From: Sphagnum compactum
Lineage: Eukaryota; Bryophyta; Sphagnopsida; Sphagnales
Length of the DNA: 64,000 bases
Assembly (NCBI GenBank): GCA_965153455.1
Contig: OZ234493.1
Location: 12,514,213 to 12,578,212 of the forward strand
Direction: 5' to 3'
Position 1 is the first letter of the stretch; each line of letters begins with the position of its first letter. The notes beneath the pieces were generated by a model. That model made no database searches. It saw only the letters and a list, made by a program, of their open reading frames with translations, and was not told where the DNA came from. This document shows, piece after piece, positions 22,555 through 35,105 of the stretch. The translations under genes and the position numbers were made by a program.

Positions 22555-22690
22555 CAGCAGGATTAGGGTTTTGGACATCAGGACATTTGAGTTCTTCACG
22601 AAGAGAGCAGGATTAGGGTTTTGGATTTCAGGACATTTGAGTTCACACAGAGAGCAGGATTAGGGTTTCGGGTTTCAGGACATTTCAGTT
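22555..22690 (-). repeat. Three about 50-bp tandem units in a probable leader
   Basis: Each unit has agcaggattagggttt, then tcaggacattt and agttc. Starts near 22,557, 22,606 and 22,655. They lie directly upstream of the ATG at 22,517 on the - strand and each carries a telo-box-like ttagggttt. Confidence 0.75.
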
Positions 22691-22739
22691 CGAATGGGTT
22701 CAATTATGACCATGTCTTCATACCGAAAAAGGGCCATAA

Positions 22740-22990
22740 TAGAGTTATCTGTAAAGTCACCCTGTCTTTGGGCCTGCTTTCACCCCCTATCCCCTCTTTC
22801 AGTGGTATTGCAAAGTAATGAAATTTTATTAAATCTCAGTACGAAACACAGCATTTAATGCACAAGGTTCGAGAGTAATTATAGAAGTTGTACAGGTAGG
22901 AGCAGTCAAAACATATGTAGCAGCAGTGGAGGCCCTGCAATAAACAAAAGTCAGGATGAAACTCAGTTTACCACCAAAATTGACGGAAAA
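22740..22990 (+). repeat. Dispersed repeat, copy A
   Basis: Blocks tcaccctgtctttgggcct, ttcaccccctatcccctctt, cagcatttaatgca, ggttcgag and ggatgaaactcagttta all recur, reverse-complemented and in the same relative order, at about 55,925-56,185. Family unknown. Confidence 0.75.
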
Positions 22991-24329
22991 ACTAGTTTGG
23001 GTCCCAGTTATTTTGCTTTGTATAATTCTCATTCCAGATACATGTTTGTGCTCTATTATGCCAAAACTAATCGTTCTCGCCCCCTAATTGCAAGACTTTA
23101 CAGATAACTCTAAAGTTAGTGTAGAAGACTTTATGTGTAGGGTAAAGCCTGAGGCCACGGGCTTTAACCCCCCATAAGGGCATGTGTAAAAGAGAGCTCA
23201 GTTTAGTCTTTACATACGAGTGTCCTTGCCACTGGAATAGGTGTGCTTGTTAGGTGTGAACAAAACCTTTGTCACCAATGAGATTGTTGAAATGGGAAGC
23301 TGGCACCTTTGAATGTTGTGACATGCTTTCATAAGGCTTGAAAACAAAATAGGTGTAGAGAAAAAAATTGTAACAAAATGATATTGTTCAAATTGAATGG
23401 TACCTTGAACTATCATATCATGCATGAAGCGAAAATGATTTTGCCTTCACATTTTGTACAATATTCAGAAATATGAAATATTTTGCATACATAATACTTG
23501 CATTCTTCATTATTTCATATAGAATGTTACGTACAACATTATGAAAAATAATCTCTATGTTTCATACACACAAGTTACATACAATATTTTTTGGTATTAT
23601 ATTGGCACACATATAGTGTTAACACTTTATAATTAAGTTGTAATGTAAAATGTATGGTGAAGATTTGGTTTTATGTGTGTGTGTTTGATGGGGGAATGAA
23701 AAGGTTGGGTGATTATATCACACTATGTGTGTATTATGTGTGTGGTCTTGTGTGCATGTGTATATGCTTGAGAAAATCAAGGGGATGTGCATGAATGTGA
23801 TGTTAATTGTGATTGGAATAAGATGTAATCGAAGTATCCCTCTTTGGTGTGTACTGGTGGTGGCTGTCGGGTTCACTCTGGCCATGTGTGAACCAGCTCG
23901 GGGATCATCATTCTCCTCAATGAACGAAACAAGCAGTTGCAGGTTTTCTGCAGGTGGGAGAGCTCAGCTTTCTCCTGAATGACCAAATGGGTTGTTCCTG
24001 GGTAAACTGGGTTTTTCTGTGGAGGCAGAAGAGGCTCAGCTTCGAATATCACACTCGAATGCTGTGAAGACTGCAATGAAGGAAGTTTGTGACAATGTAC
24101 AAAGTAGCATGACTGCCAAGCAGAAGAACCTAAAAGGCCACCAAAACTTTGTCTGAGAAGCTGAGAAAGCACTTCATGCAAGCAGTCTAGACAAGATCCC
24201 AAGTGTGCAAGCAATTCTGAACCTTGATCTTGAAATGGAGAACAAACTTCCTGCCCCTAGATGCAAAACCATCAAGCTGGCTAACTTCTTCAAAGACTGT
24301 AGAGGCCAGAACAGTCATCCCTGCACTCA
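22991..24329. other. No gene recognised
   Basis: AT-rich to about 23,720, then a mixed-composition stretch. A block at 24,074-24,150 reads MKEVCDNVQSSMTAKQKNLK on + in a short frame, with NERNKQLQ upstream. It looks like a coding remnant, but I cannot name a family. Confidence 0.35.
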
Positions 24330-24580
24330 CCAGAGTAGATACTGGAGTCCAAGTGCGTCGCAATTGGCTACCATGGCAATGCCTATTCTAAGTGCCATCT
24401 CAGCTTTCTGAAAGTGCACTTGGAAACCTATACAACTGCTTGAAATGACAGTCATAATTCAAATACAGGAAAGATGTGAAAAGACATACCGGTTTCTGCA
24501 GTTGAGCAGAGACTAACTCCATAGCCTTCATTTTGTATGAAGAGACTTTGTGTGTTTCATCAGCACCTTCAAACTGAACA
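24330..24580 (-). pseudogene. Unidentified coding remnant, two exon-like blocks
   Basis: On the - strand FEGADETHKVSSYKMKAMEL continues to SAQLQKP and a donor (CCG|GTATGT, near 24,490). TTTCAG follows, then KAEMALRIGIAMVANCDALG and LQYLL up to CTG|GTGAGT near 24,331. The splice sites and amino-acid make-up look genic. No complete gene can be built around the blocks, and the next block downstream shifts frame. Family not recognised. Confidence 0.35.
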
Positions 24581-25524
24581 AAGTTGATCGGCTTTTGTAT
24601 GCATGAAGATAAAAAAAGACCCAAGTGTTTTACAATTAATGGAGATGATCCACATCTCAGCTGACCAGAACTAAAAATCCGTTTTCATTTCAATTGGGCT
24701 CACCAGTCTCACCCTGCATGTCACACAGGCTTTAAACTCCACCTGAACATTTTCTACATGTTAAACGTGTGTTTTGTCCTAGAGGCAGCTCCAAACTAAC
24801 TGGTTCCAATTCCCCCCCATGTGAATTAAATTGTTGATGCCAAAATATCACTCAAATGTCTCCCCAGATTCACTGGAGGGCCCCTTTTACATGGGCTTCC
24901 TCCCTTGACACAATACATTTGTGTACCACAAGGATGTACTGTAAGGCATAGAAGTGTTATTTGACTCAACAGGTGTTGAGAGAGAAGACACAAAGATCTG
25001 ATGTTGTCAACACTGGCTTTCGTCTGCAGAAGAGCTTGACTTTTGTAAGGAGTGTGATGTCAGTGGAGCTGCCCGCCTCTGTCAAACATCCCATCAATTC
25101 ACTTCATTGTCAGATTCTCCTTCTACAATACAGAAATACCCACAGAACAACAATTGAAGACATCCTGACTCCCCCAGATTTTCTGAAACATGGGACATAT
25201 TACCTCAAATGCGACTAACACATTCACAGCTAGATTATCTCCAGCTCAGTGTAACACTAACAAAAATTTAATGATTCAAAATGTGACATCTTCCTTCTGG
25301 GTTGGATTGTAAATCAACCCATCTCTATGATATAACAACACTTTGACAGGTATCTCTTGCATCTGTTCCAGAAAAACCAAAACTAACATAACAAGAATGA
25401 ATGCAGTCATAGCCCAATGGGCATCACTCACCAAGTAATTTGCAATTGAGGTAAGGCGCCAGGTAGAATGAGGTACCCTTCAGTGAATGAATGGGTGAAG
25501 GAAAACACAGAGAGGGTATGATAA

Positions 25525-28500
25525 TTACAAGAGCAAATCAGCGCGTAATCCAGAAGCTGATGCAGCAGCTGCAAATGTGGGGAGTGCATGAGCCACAAAG
25601 GGATGCTCCAACAGTTCTCTTGCAGACGGCCGTTCCTCTGGCTTCACCCGCAAACACCTTCGAATGAAATCCTTTGTCTCACTATTGAGATGAGGAGGTA
25701 TTGGAGGCAGTTCCCCTTTTGTCACCTTGAAAAAGAAACCACACTGCATGGTGGCACATTGTCAATCTTCCATCTTCAACATTGATCCAAATCTCAACTT
25801 TGTGAAATTCTTCAAATCTGCCAAAGTACTCATGCAGCCAATAGAATGCTCAGGATTGTATATCACTCAAGACCCACAAAAGACAGAATGCCAGAGAGAC
25901 TACTCACCACACCCAACTCACTCCAAGGTGGCCTGCCCTGTGCCATTTCAATAACTGTGCAGCCTAAGCTCCAGATATCTACTGCAACACCATAAGCCCT
26001 ATTGTTCTTGACTGGTACCATTACCTGTCACATATAGAACTGCTTACAAGTTTAGAGTCTGGAGTAATAAATGTCATATAGAACATATCAGCATTGGGTC
26101 AAGAGGAAAGAGGTCTAGTGTCACTGGACTTCAGCACACCCAAAATAACTAATTGTCTCATCCACCATGCACAACAAACACTGACCTCAGGTGCCATGTA
26201 GAATGGGGTACCCTTAAATGATGTAGCTAGAGCTTTATTCATCTGCAACATAAGAAATGACAACCAATATCAGATATCAGCTTCTCAACAGGCTACCTTC
26301 CAAACAATGAGTCTCAGAGTCCTGCTAAATCTTTGTCTTTGAATCAGAACACATTGACAGGAATCACTGAAGGGGAGTAACAAAAATTCTTCTTTGGGCT
26401 TTAGAATTTAAGTTCCATATATTTGGTCACATGAAGTCCAGGCGCACACTTTTACAAGAACATGAATGTGGAACAGTGTAGGTTGCCCTTGTGAGGGCTA
26501 ACAGTTATAGAGCAGTGAGGTTCCAAAAGTGCATATCACAATCTGCAACAAGAGCAAGGGAGCAGATAGGGTCACCTGTTTTGCCAATCCAAAATCCGCA
26601 AGCTTCACTTGACCATTTGAATCCACCAGAATGTTGCCACACTTGATATCTCTGCATACATAAACAGGAAACCCATGGTATCAATCTCCCCACTCTGTCT
26701 ACCTGCCAATGTAGTATTATCTCATTTCACTTCAGCAGAAAAGAATGCTTAGTATCCTCAGAGACTACAACTCTTTATCATACTCTGCAAACAGGATCAT
26801 TGAGAACCATCCCTTTTCCAGGTAGACTTGAACTGCATCACACAAGCAGATTGCCTTCACACAATGATGAACAACAAACACCAACCAATGTTTGTTTGAA
26901 AGGTGTGGGAAAATTTGTACCTGTGAATCGTGTTTTTGCTATGCAAGTATTCCAATCCTTCAAGAATTTGGCGAGTGTATGTGCTGATTATCACCTCATC
27001 AAAAACTTGGAACTTCTTCAGGATGGACTGAAGCGATCCCATTTTCACTAGCTCTAGGAATATATAGAGACATCCATTCTCCTAAGAAACATGTCAAAAA
27101 ACAGAGATTCAGCCCATATTCTTGTACTTGCCAAACCATCTGGCACCCTTGTAATCAATGACCATCCATTCAACTGACAAAAACTTACCTCAGCATCTCT
27201 AACTCTAGTTTGCCAACAAGCATGTGGGCAATAAAAAGGCAAGCAAACATACTATGGTAGAGCCATAATATTGGACAATGTTGGGATGTCTGAGCCTGCT
27301 TAACATTGTAACTTCCTGCCATATATACCAGAAAGAACCACGAGAGATGTGTTAGATGCCTACATGAGCACAGTACTCAAGTGCAAAGTCATATTGAACC
27401 ATCTCGATCTGGGATCAGAGTATCTAGGTGATATGCATGGTGTGTACAGATCATAACCATAGTGGGATACAAAGTTCATGCAGGAGTCCAGTGGCGTTGG
27501 GAGATTTGGTAACAGTGGATTCTAGACCAAGCTAAAAAACTGAATCACCTCCAGTCCAACCTTCAGAACCTGACTGACTCATACCTGCTGGATCTCTGGT
27601 GCTATAGATTCACTGTCAATCACTTTTACAGCAAAAAAACTCCCGTCGTCCCTGTATACACATGCACAAACTACCAAAGTTAGAAGCCTAGATGTGCTTG
27701 ATTTTCCACCAAAAATTGAAAGAGGGAAGAATGTCTATGACATTCTGCAATGGGGAACCATCATTATGGAAGGTGAAGAGGAAGAGAAGATGTAGGAGGA
27801 AGAGGAAGAGGAAGAACTCACAGATTCCAGCCTTCGTAAACTGTTCCAAATGAGCCTTTGCCAAGTTCTTGACCCTTTCGCCACCTCTTTGGGGGTCTTG
27901 CAACTGGAGAATGGCAAGGAGATCGGAGGGGTGACAGATGGGGTGATCTACAGGGTGACCGTTGAGGAGAAGAGTAACGGGTAGAATGGTAAGGAGAGTG
28001 GGACAGTGAGTGTGGGGAAGAAGAGACGTGAGAAGGAACACGAGGCAGTTCTAGCCCACGATTGCTTCGCATCCAGTCTGCGTCAACCCTCAGTCCCATC
28101 CCAGCTGTGATTCCATGGGAGGGGGACTGGGCATGAGGCTCCGGAGGAGGTGACCGGGGTGGTGTCGGGAGTTTATGAGGTTGATACACACGCTCATGGA
28201 GGGAAGTGGACGGTAAAACTGGTGATGATAGTCCCTTTGGGCTTCGCTGTGGGGTGGATGCCCCTGACATCTCCCATGGGGTTCCTTTCCCAGTACCCGT
28301 TGAATCTTCTGATTCTATGCGAGGACTGAGGAGTACCGTAGGTGTGGAAGACCTCCTCTCATACAGATTCCGAACAACATTCTGGCTCAGTATTGGCTCT
28401 GACTTAAAGCGTGCCAGTGGCTGAATTCCTGTTGCAATATGGTCACACCTTCAGAAACAGAGAACCATAAAAAAAGCAAAAGAGCATTAATACTGACAGA

Positions 28501-29625
28501 CAGACACAAAAGTCTTCCAACCCTAATCATGCTACAATTGCTCATGAACCAAAAATAGACTTTTCCATGTTCACAGGTCATTCCCAGATTTTATTTTGTG
28601 GTGAGCAGTAGCCCATGTTGCTAGCTCCAGTAACAAGTTCAATAGAATAAATTATAGCAACAATCTATCCTGAGCACTTGTTGACTGTGCAGTGGGATGC
28701 TTCTTCTAGGGCTGTGAGTGACAAGTTTTTTTTTTTCTATCTCCAGAACCACTCCACTGTCATGCAATCAATGTTTCACAGTATATATCAAGAGGCACAG
28801 AGTAGGACTCACCATTTGAGCAAAGATGGGTTGACTGATTGCCAATTGCAATCCCTCCAATCTGTGAGCAAGAATCACGACCTTCAGGCATAACAGCTGT
28901 CCCTAGGAATGCCTGGGGTGCGGCTGACTTACTGTAGAACAGCGGTTGCTCTGTGGCCAACCTTTCGCCTCTAGGAGATCCACTTGTGCTGCGCTCTGAT
29001 ATTTCTGAATCTGAAGAAGAAGACCACCTCTCATTTGCCCCATGCTCTTTAATGTAGGTCAATATTTTTCCTCCTTCATTTTCATCAGCACCCAACACCT
29101 GCCTCCACACCACTCTCCATGCATGTCAACATGAAATGCACCTTAGAGAAAAGGACGAATGAAAACAAACACAAGAAAGTAGCTGCCATAGCACTCACAA
29201 GAAAATACAAGGACAAAAGGGGACACCCTACTCTACTCTCCTCTCTCAAATTACTACTGCTTGTCCCACAAAGTGCTTACCTTCAATACTTTTTGGCTGC
29301 AACACACTTGGTTGTGGTGGGAGATTCCATTTGATGCTGCACGTGGGGTTCCATTTGAAGAATGTTCAGATCCTTCATTGGATGCATGCTCTCGGCGTGT
29401 ACCTGGACCATGATCTAAGCTCCCATTCCGACAAGGGCGAGGGCTGGATGATGTCCCATGCACCACCCTAGCCGGCTGTGTCATTGCATCCCACACCGGA
29501 GGCTCTACCCCAACTTTGAAGCCCTTGAATTCACGATCTTGTGCCTCGCACGATGACAACACTGAATCTGCATGCCCATTGCTCCTCACCACCTTCTTCT
29601 TCTTCAGCATGTCAAAAATCTTCAT
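25525..29625 (-). CDS. MEKK-type MAP kinase kinase kinase
   Basis: Ten exons with consistent phases: 29625-29281, 29098-28813, 28428-27822, 27651-27585, 27315-27253, 27081-26921, 26651-26576, 26242-26186, 26024-25908 and 25743-25525. They encode 665 residues. Residues 1-392 are a Ser/Pro/Arg-rich regulatory arm that starts [17 protein letters not shown]. The kinase domain starts at W393 ([18 protein letters not shown], glycine loop 400-405). It has the ATP lysine in FFAVKVI (K422), HRDIK (509-513), DFG (529-531), GTPFYMAPE (546-554), [19 protein letters not shown], and ends [11 protein letters not shown]. This layout, with a short tail of about 20 residues after the kinase, is that of plant MEKK1/MAPKKK proteins, which phosphorylate MAP2Ks in immune, stress and developmental cascades. 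All catalytic residues are present and there are no lesions. The exact subclass is inferred. Confidence 0.95.
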
Positions 29626-31100
29626 CCTCCTTTAGAATGGCATGGGACCCTTGTGAAGAATTTTCATGTAACAACAACTTTCCTATACTGCTTGCTCATT
29701 GCCCCAACTCTCAAAACTCAAATTCTCAACAGAAAAGTGCCCCAGTAAAGGAAAGCCTACAATCCCTCCAAATATCACAACCCTACAATCCCTTCAAAGA
29801 CCAAAACCCTAAACTCCCTCCGCCAAAGATCCGAAGCCTACAATCCCTTCCAAAAATCTATCTGATCAGCTCGTTTTCGTCACCAATAAAACCCTAATCT
29901 GCTCTCAACGTGTGTAGCATTGCTGCAAAGAAAAAAAAAAACTCTCTCAAAAACAGACAGGCTTTGCAAAATGCGCTACTCAACCACCCAACAGTCCTCT
30001 ACCCAAGAACCAACCCACAGTCTCCTTGGAAGCCATATGCAACCACGGAAATGGAAGCCAGAAATCCCTCGAAAACTCGTCGATCACGAAACCCTAATAC
30101 GCAACGCAGACCCCAAAACCACCGCAGTCACAAAGAAGATCAACAACAATAAGAAAAATAAAATCCCCCAACACCCAAAACCCACACGTCCCAATACTAC
30201 ACTACTTCTTGAGAGTAACATGAAGAAGCTCCGCAGCAACACTCTCCACAAAACCAAAACCCAACACAAAGCTCTTCTTGCACCACCCTCCTTGAACCCA
30301 TCTCTCTTGCACACCTCTCTCTCTCTCTCTCGGTGGCTCTAAACGCAAAAATGTAAAATTATTTATCTATACCCCAGTGAGTGCCACAAAACTGCAAGCA
30401 AGCAATACAAAACAAAAGGAAGTGACGAGAGGATGGATGTGTACCAGGATGTGTGCAAGGAAAAGAACCCATCAAAAACCAAAAAAACGCACATACACAC
30501 AACCACCCACCCACCCACCCACCTTGGGCTGGCTTTGGAGTGAGTGGGTTGGGTTGGGTTGGGTGGGGTTCCAGAAAAGAGAAGCAACAAACACCTTCAT
30601 AGACACCAGAAGACAAAAGTTTTACTTATTACAACAACAACAACAACAACAACAACAGAACAAACTCTTCAACCATTTCGCGTAAGTAAGTACACACTGC
30701 CGCTACACAAGAGCATAATGCTTTTTCCTTCCCCCATGCCGCGTAATCTCGTGGCTTGATGATCAATCACCAACAGTTAGAAAAATTCTTGAGCATATTC
30801 GCAACAAAAATTGGACACCCAGAAAAGGGGGAAAAAAGGGGAAAAAAAAGAAAAAAAAAAGGGAGGGTGGAAGGGGGGGGGTTGTGAAAAATCAGAGAGT
30901 AAAACAAAGAGAAATTTCTCTCTCGCTCAACCTTCTTTTCTTTCTTCTTTCTTGTGTTTCTTGTTGGTGGTGGCGGTGTTTGTAAACGGCGGTGCATTCC
31001 GACAACGGAGATGCGTGAATGCATTTGCTGCTGCTGCGTCTGTCGCTGCCCAGCGAGCGAGCGAGCGAGCGAGAAGGGGGGCGGGGAGCTGCTGCTTGGA
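29626..31100 (-). promoter_or_regulatory. MAPKKK leader and promoter region
   Basis: Upstream of the ATG at 29625 the + strand shows several aaaccctaa telo-boxes (for example near 29,801 and 29,889), a (CT)n run at 30,316-30,331, a CCCA-type run near 30,503-30,520, a (CAA)n run near 30,630-30,657 and A- or G-rich tracts near 30,820-30,880. CT/GA tracts and telo-boxes are common in plant core promoters and leaders. No exact start site can be fixed. Confidence 0.4.
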
Positions 31101-31203
31101 TGAACAGAAAGCACAATCGAGAGCAATTTGGATGAATAGAGAGCGGGGAGTCAGTGGACCAGTTTGGATGAACAGAGAGAAGCGAAACCGAAGAGGGAGT
31201 GAA

Positions 31204-31360
31204 GCAGTTTGGATGAATAGTTTAAAGAGAATTCCAAAGAGGGGCAATTTGCATGGATAGAAAACGAAATTGGAAGCGGGCGCAGCAGTTTGGATGAATA
31301 GTTTAAGAGAATTCCAAAGAAGGCAATTTGCATGGATAGAAAACGAGATCAAAAGGCGGC
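31204..31360 (+). repeat. Tandem duplication, 81-bp unit
   Basis: gcagtttggatgaatagttt, agagaattccaaaga and caatttgcatggatagaaaa occur at 31,204-31,284 and again at 31,285-31,360. Shorter related phrases (tttggatgaa, agagagc) extend back to about 31,100. Confidence 0.8.
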
Positions 31361-31963
31361 AATTTGGATGGAGTTGTTTGTCTGTGCATTTGACTGCTTG
31401 GATCAAAAACTTTTCATTCATCCATTCATTCATTTTCTTTTATTCATTACCCTGACTTAGTGGCCTTACAGTTTTTCATTCATCACATGGGAATTGCTTG
31501 CTTTTGAAGGTACCATAGATATACATATTGGCCTCTTTTTTCTTTTTCTTTTTCTTTTTTTTGGGCTGCATTTTTTTTTTTATTAAAAAATTTTATTTCA
31601 CCCATTTTGGAGTGGGGTTTTTCTATGTACAAAGGTGGTGTAAAAGTTTTTTTTTAATGTAAAAGTAAATAAAATAATATGAAATACAAGTATGTTTAAA
31701 ACTAAGTATAAATAAATGTAAATATTGTGGAATGAACCTTGTCTATTTACACCGTTATTCAGATTTAATTAAATGGCTTAATAATCAAAATCAACCTTTG
31801 AAACAATCCTAATTAAATTTAATCAACCTTGGTTTTTTTAACAAAAAATTTAATATAATTTTAAACATATAATATATAACTTTATACTAATCAACATACT
31901 TAAACTTGTGTATGATTAAAAAAAGTGGAATGGGTATCAAAAAATAGTAAATTATAATTAAGA
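31361..31963. other. AT-rich, no gene
   Basis: T-rich tract near 31,535-31,590. Otherwise featureless up to the Helitron-like terminus. Confidence 0.5.
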
Positions 31964-31991
31964 CTAGTGTGAACCCGGTGCATAATGCACC
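31964..31991 (-). mobile_element. Helitron-like 3' terminus
   Basis: Read on the - strand: a hairpin GGTGCAT-T-ATGCACC (31,991-31,977), nine bases, then CTAG (31,967-31,964) followed by T. Helitrons end in a short hairpin, about 10-12 bases, and CTRR, inserted between A and T. The element body would lie to the right (above 31,991). I could not place its 5' TC end. Confidence 0.5.
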
Positions 31992-33885
31992 CGTCGAGCT
32001 CCCCCCTCGCTCGATCCTTCCCATTGCTCAGTCCGGTTCTTTATCCCGTCAACCGCCCCCCTCCTTCGCATTTTCCACTCCGATTTTTTAACTCGTTGAT
32101 CCCCCCCCCCCCGTTCCCCTGTTATATATTAACTTCTCACCCCGTGTTGGCCCCCCCCCCTTGCCCGTGAAGAAAAAACACACTTGTTAGGTGCCCACCC
32201 CTTTTTGAGACAGAAAGTCTAATGAGGGTAAGGAAGGCACCCAATGCACCCTCCAAAATACACTTCACATAAGCATATGGTACCTCAAGCTCTACCATGG
32301 GTAAGGTCCAGGAGTCTGGGGGAGCCCCAAAATGCAGGGCCGGATTTCAATACCTACTGGCTCGTGCCCGTGCTGGCCCCCTCCGCCCGTGCTAGCCCCC
32401 CCTTTGCTGGTCCCCCCCCGCCTCGTCACTCGCTGCTTCACCAGGCATCTCCCTTCCCCACCCCCCAAAACCTCCGTCACAGACACAGAGAAGATAAGAT
32501 ATTAAGATAAGGTGGCTTAAATATGTTTGTATTTAAAAAATTAAACGATAATAGGGTGAAAAATAGGTTGGACAATTATCTAATACCCCCCAAAAGATAC
32601 CTTGTTTGACACTTAAAATTCGACACTATTGATGTGGTTACACTTGTTTTTAAAAAAATATAATATAATGTAAACAATTAAAAATGATGTTGAATTGTGA
32701 ATGGTTTTCACAATGTGTTAAATGTATGCATGACTTGGAACTAGCCAATTTTTTTTTTAAATTTATAAATGATATACAACCTTTCAACTAAACTATAATA
32801 AATCGTTTTCCTACCACTTGGGCTCACAATTCAAAACCAAAAGAAAAGAACAACAAAATCATTAAATTATTGACATAACACCGAATTTTCAATGGTCCTT
32901 GATTCACAATCCAACCTTGTGTGTGTATGCACGTGCATGTGTGTTTGCTTGTGCATGTGCATATATGTTAGATATTTTCATTTGAGCCATAAATTCAATT
33001 TTATTTATTATTTTGGGTCACGTGTATAAAATATTTAGTTAGATTTTATTTTTTTGTTTTATTTTTGAATTCCAAATTAATTTTTTTGTGCCAAAATTTT
33101 GCCACTTAGCAACAAAAATAAAAAGGCTGAAATATGACTTGTAAAAAGGATTTTTTTGAGGAAAAAATCTCCCAAAGTTGCCATATTAGAAGGGGGAAAA
33201 AGTTAAAATCACAATATTTTATACCATAAGTTTTTGCATGTCACTAATACATATAATACATAGAAGGGTTTCAATTTTTTTTTTACTTTTCTTTTAGAAA
33301 TGTAGCCAAATTTAGTTAAGTCTTCTTGTGGACAATCACCACCAATCCACCCACCTCACAAAATTGAAATAATAATAAAATCCCCTATTTCCAATTTCTC
33401 GTTTTGATCATACTTTTGTAAACATTTATTTATTTGATCCATGTAATTTGCTTCTATGAAGGTTTCAATTGTTATTTTATATTTTTTAGAATTCCTTTTC
33501 TATTATATTCTTGTTTTTCTTTCTAATCATTTTCATATGAACATTTTACTCACATTTTATTTGATATTCTAATTGCATTATCTATTTTTTTATCTTTTTT
33601 GGATGAAGGTTTTGATTGCAACATACACAGTCATATGTATTAAGGTTTAAGTCGCACCTTCTTTTTACCCTTTTTTTGGGGTTTTGTTTATAATGCTTAC
33701 ATTTATATCATCTATATAGTGCATTTGCATGTTATGTATCAAAATTATTTTAAAAAAAGGACATGTTCAACATTATGAAGATTATTTGATCATAAATGAA
33801 ATATGTATTATTACATTTAATATCACATTTTATGAATTCATAAACATGCATGACATGTCTAAATTGATCAACACATCAATTGTTG
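31992..33885. other. C-rich patch then AT-rich DNA; possible Helitron body
   Basis: 31,992-32,480 has several C runs of 10 or more (near 32,100-32,112 and 32,149-32,160) and no frame with a recognisable motif. From 32,500 the DNA is AT-rich. Confidence 0.4.
33270..33366 (+). repeat. Short TIR-like element, copy 3 (diverged)
   Basis: Carries TGTAGCCAAATTTAGTTAAG, TCTTCTTGTGGACAATCACC and cacaaaattg, matching the right half of the copy at 53,752. The left end is not clear. Confidence 0.4.
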
Positions 33886-33957
33886 AGCAAAATGTTGTTG
33901 CATCAGATGCGATAATTGCTCATCAAAATGTTGTTGCATCAGATGAGACAATTGGTA
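33886..33957 (+). repeat. Two units of the 36-bp QNVVASD repeat
   Basis: aaaatgttgttgcatcagat occurs twice at 36-bp spacing, encoding QNVVASDAIIAH and QNVVASDETIG in a frame from 33,729. The unit is the same as in the ORF at 13,797-14,090, about 20 kb away on the same strand. Confidence 0.8.
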
Positions 33958-34011
33958 TTTCAACATAATTATTACATTTTTCCACTTGATTCCACCTATT
34001 CCTCAATAAAT

Positions 34012-34227
34012 TATATCCATTTAAGTTTTCTTTCATTATTGTTTCTTCTACACACTCAATAAGATTATATCCATTTAAGTTTTCTTTCATTATTGTTTCT
34101 TCTACACACTCAATAAAATTATATCCATTTAAGTTTTCTTTCATTATTGTTTCCTCTACACACTCAATAAGATTATATCCATTTAAGTTTTCTTTCATTA
34201 TTGTTTCCTCTACACACTCAATAAGAG
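34012..34227. repeat. Four tandem 54-bp units
   Basis: Unit: ttatatccatttaagttttc, tttcattattgttt, yttctacacactcaataaga. The copies are nearly identical, so the array is young. On the - strand the 18-residue repeat MKENLNGYNLIECVEETI is open throughout. No gene support otherwise. Confidence 0.9.
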
Positions 34228-35105
34228 TTTAGACAAGGGGGTGTGTCACACTATGGCCTTGCCATTTACATTAAAAAGTATCTTAAATCAAAAGAAGAAT
34301 TATAATAGAAACTCAAATATTTCACCATACAAAAATACAATTTTAAAAAAATCCTCTAAAAGAAACCAAAATCCTTCAAGATATCATAACTCTATAACTA
34401 ATCCCAAGTTTCAACACAAGCCAAAATATTATCTTTCAAAAATCCTCATATAAAAATAAATAGACCTATTATTATTTGTTATTACCTTGGGGCCTATAAA
34501 AATCCCTTAAGTTACTATAGTCTATAATGAATCATGTGCAAAGGATCTTTACAACTTGTCAAAGGCATGCATGTGCAAGGACCCCCCCATTTTTCTCCCT
34601 ATTTTTCTTCTTCACACATTCTAAGGTCCCATGCCATGCTAATTCCAAGGTATAATGGTTGGTTGCCAAGGGTAATAATGTCTTTCTTTTGTGTCCTACC
34701 ATTTTTACACACACCAATTCCAACAACAAATTCCACTCCTTTTAAATCATAAATGTTCTCTTCACATATTACAAATAATAATAAAAAATGCACAACACAT
34801 GTAAGTGTACAACACACATAACATTACACTTCATAATGGTTGCTATTAGAGGCCGATTACGCCGTGTCATAATGTCTTTCTCTCTCCTTCCGGTCCTCTC
34901 GCCCCTCCCCTCCCTCTTTCCCAAGGACCCATTCCCTCTCGCTCGTTGCTCGCCTCTTTGCGTCGGTGGAAGTCGGTTTGGGCGCAGCAAATCCGCATCA
35001 ATTTCGACGAATTGAATGCCGTTACGAGTCCCATCGCATGTGCACATTCGCCAGATTCCCGTTGCCATGCGGTGAAGGACGACGGTATGCGAATTTCTCT
35101 TGGTT

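Noticed and set aside
30811-31433. Long overlapping frames on both strands upstream of the MAPKKK
   Set aside because: They run through simple-sequence tracts and the 81-bp duplication in the promoter region. No domains.
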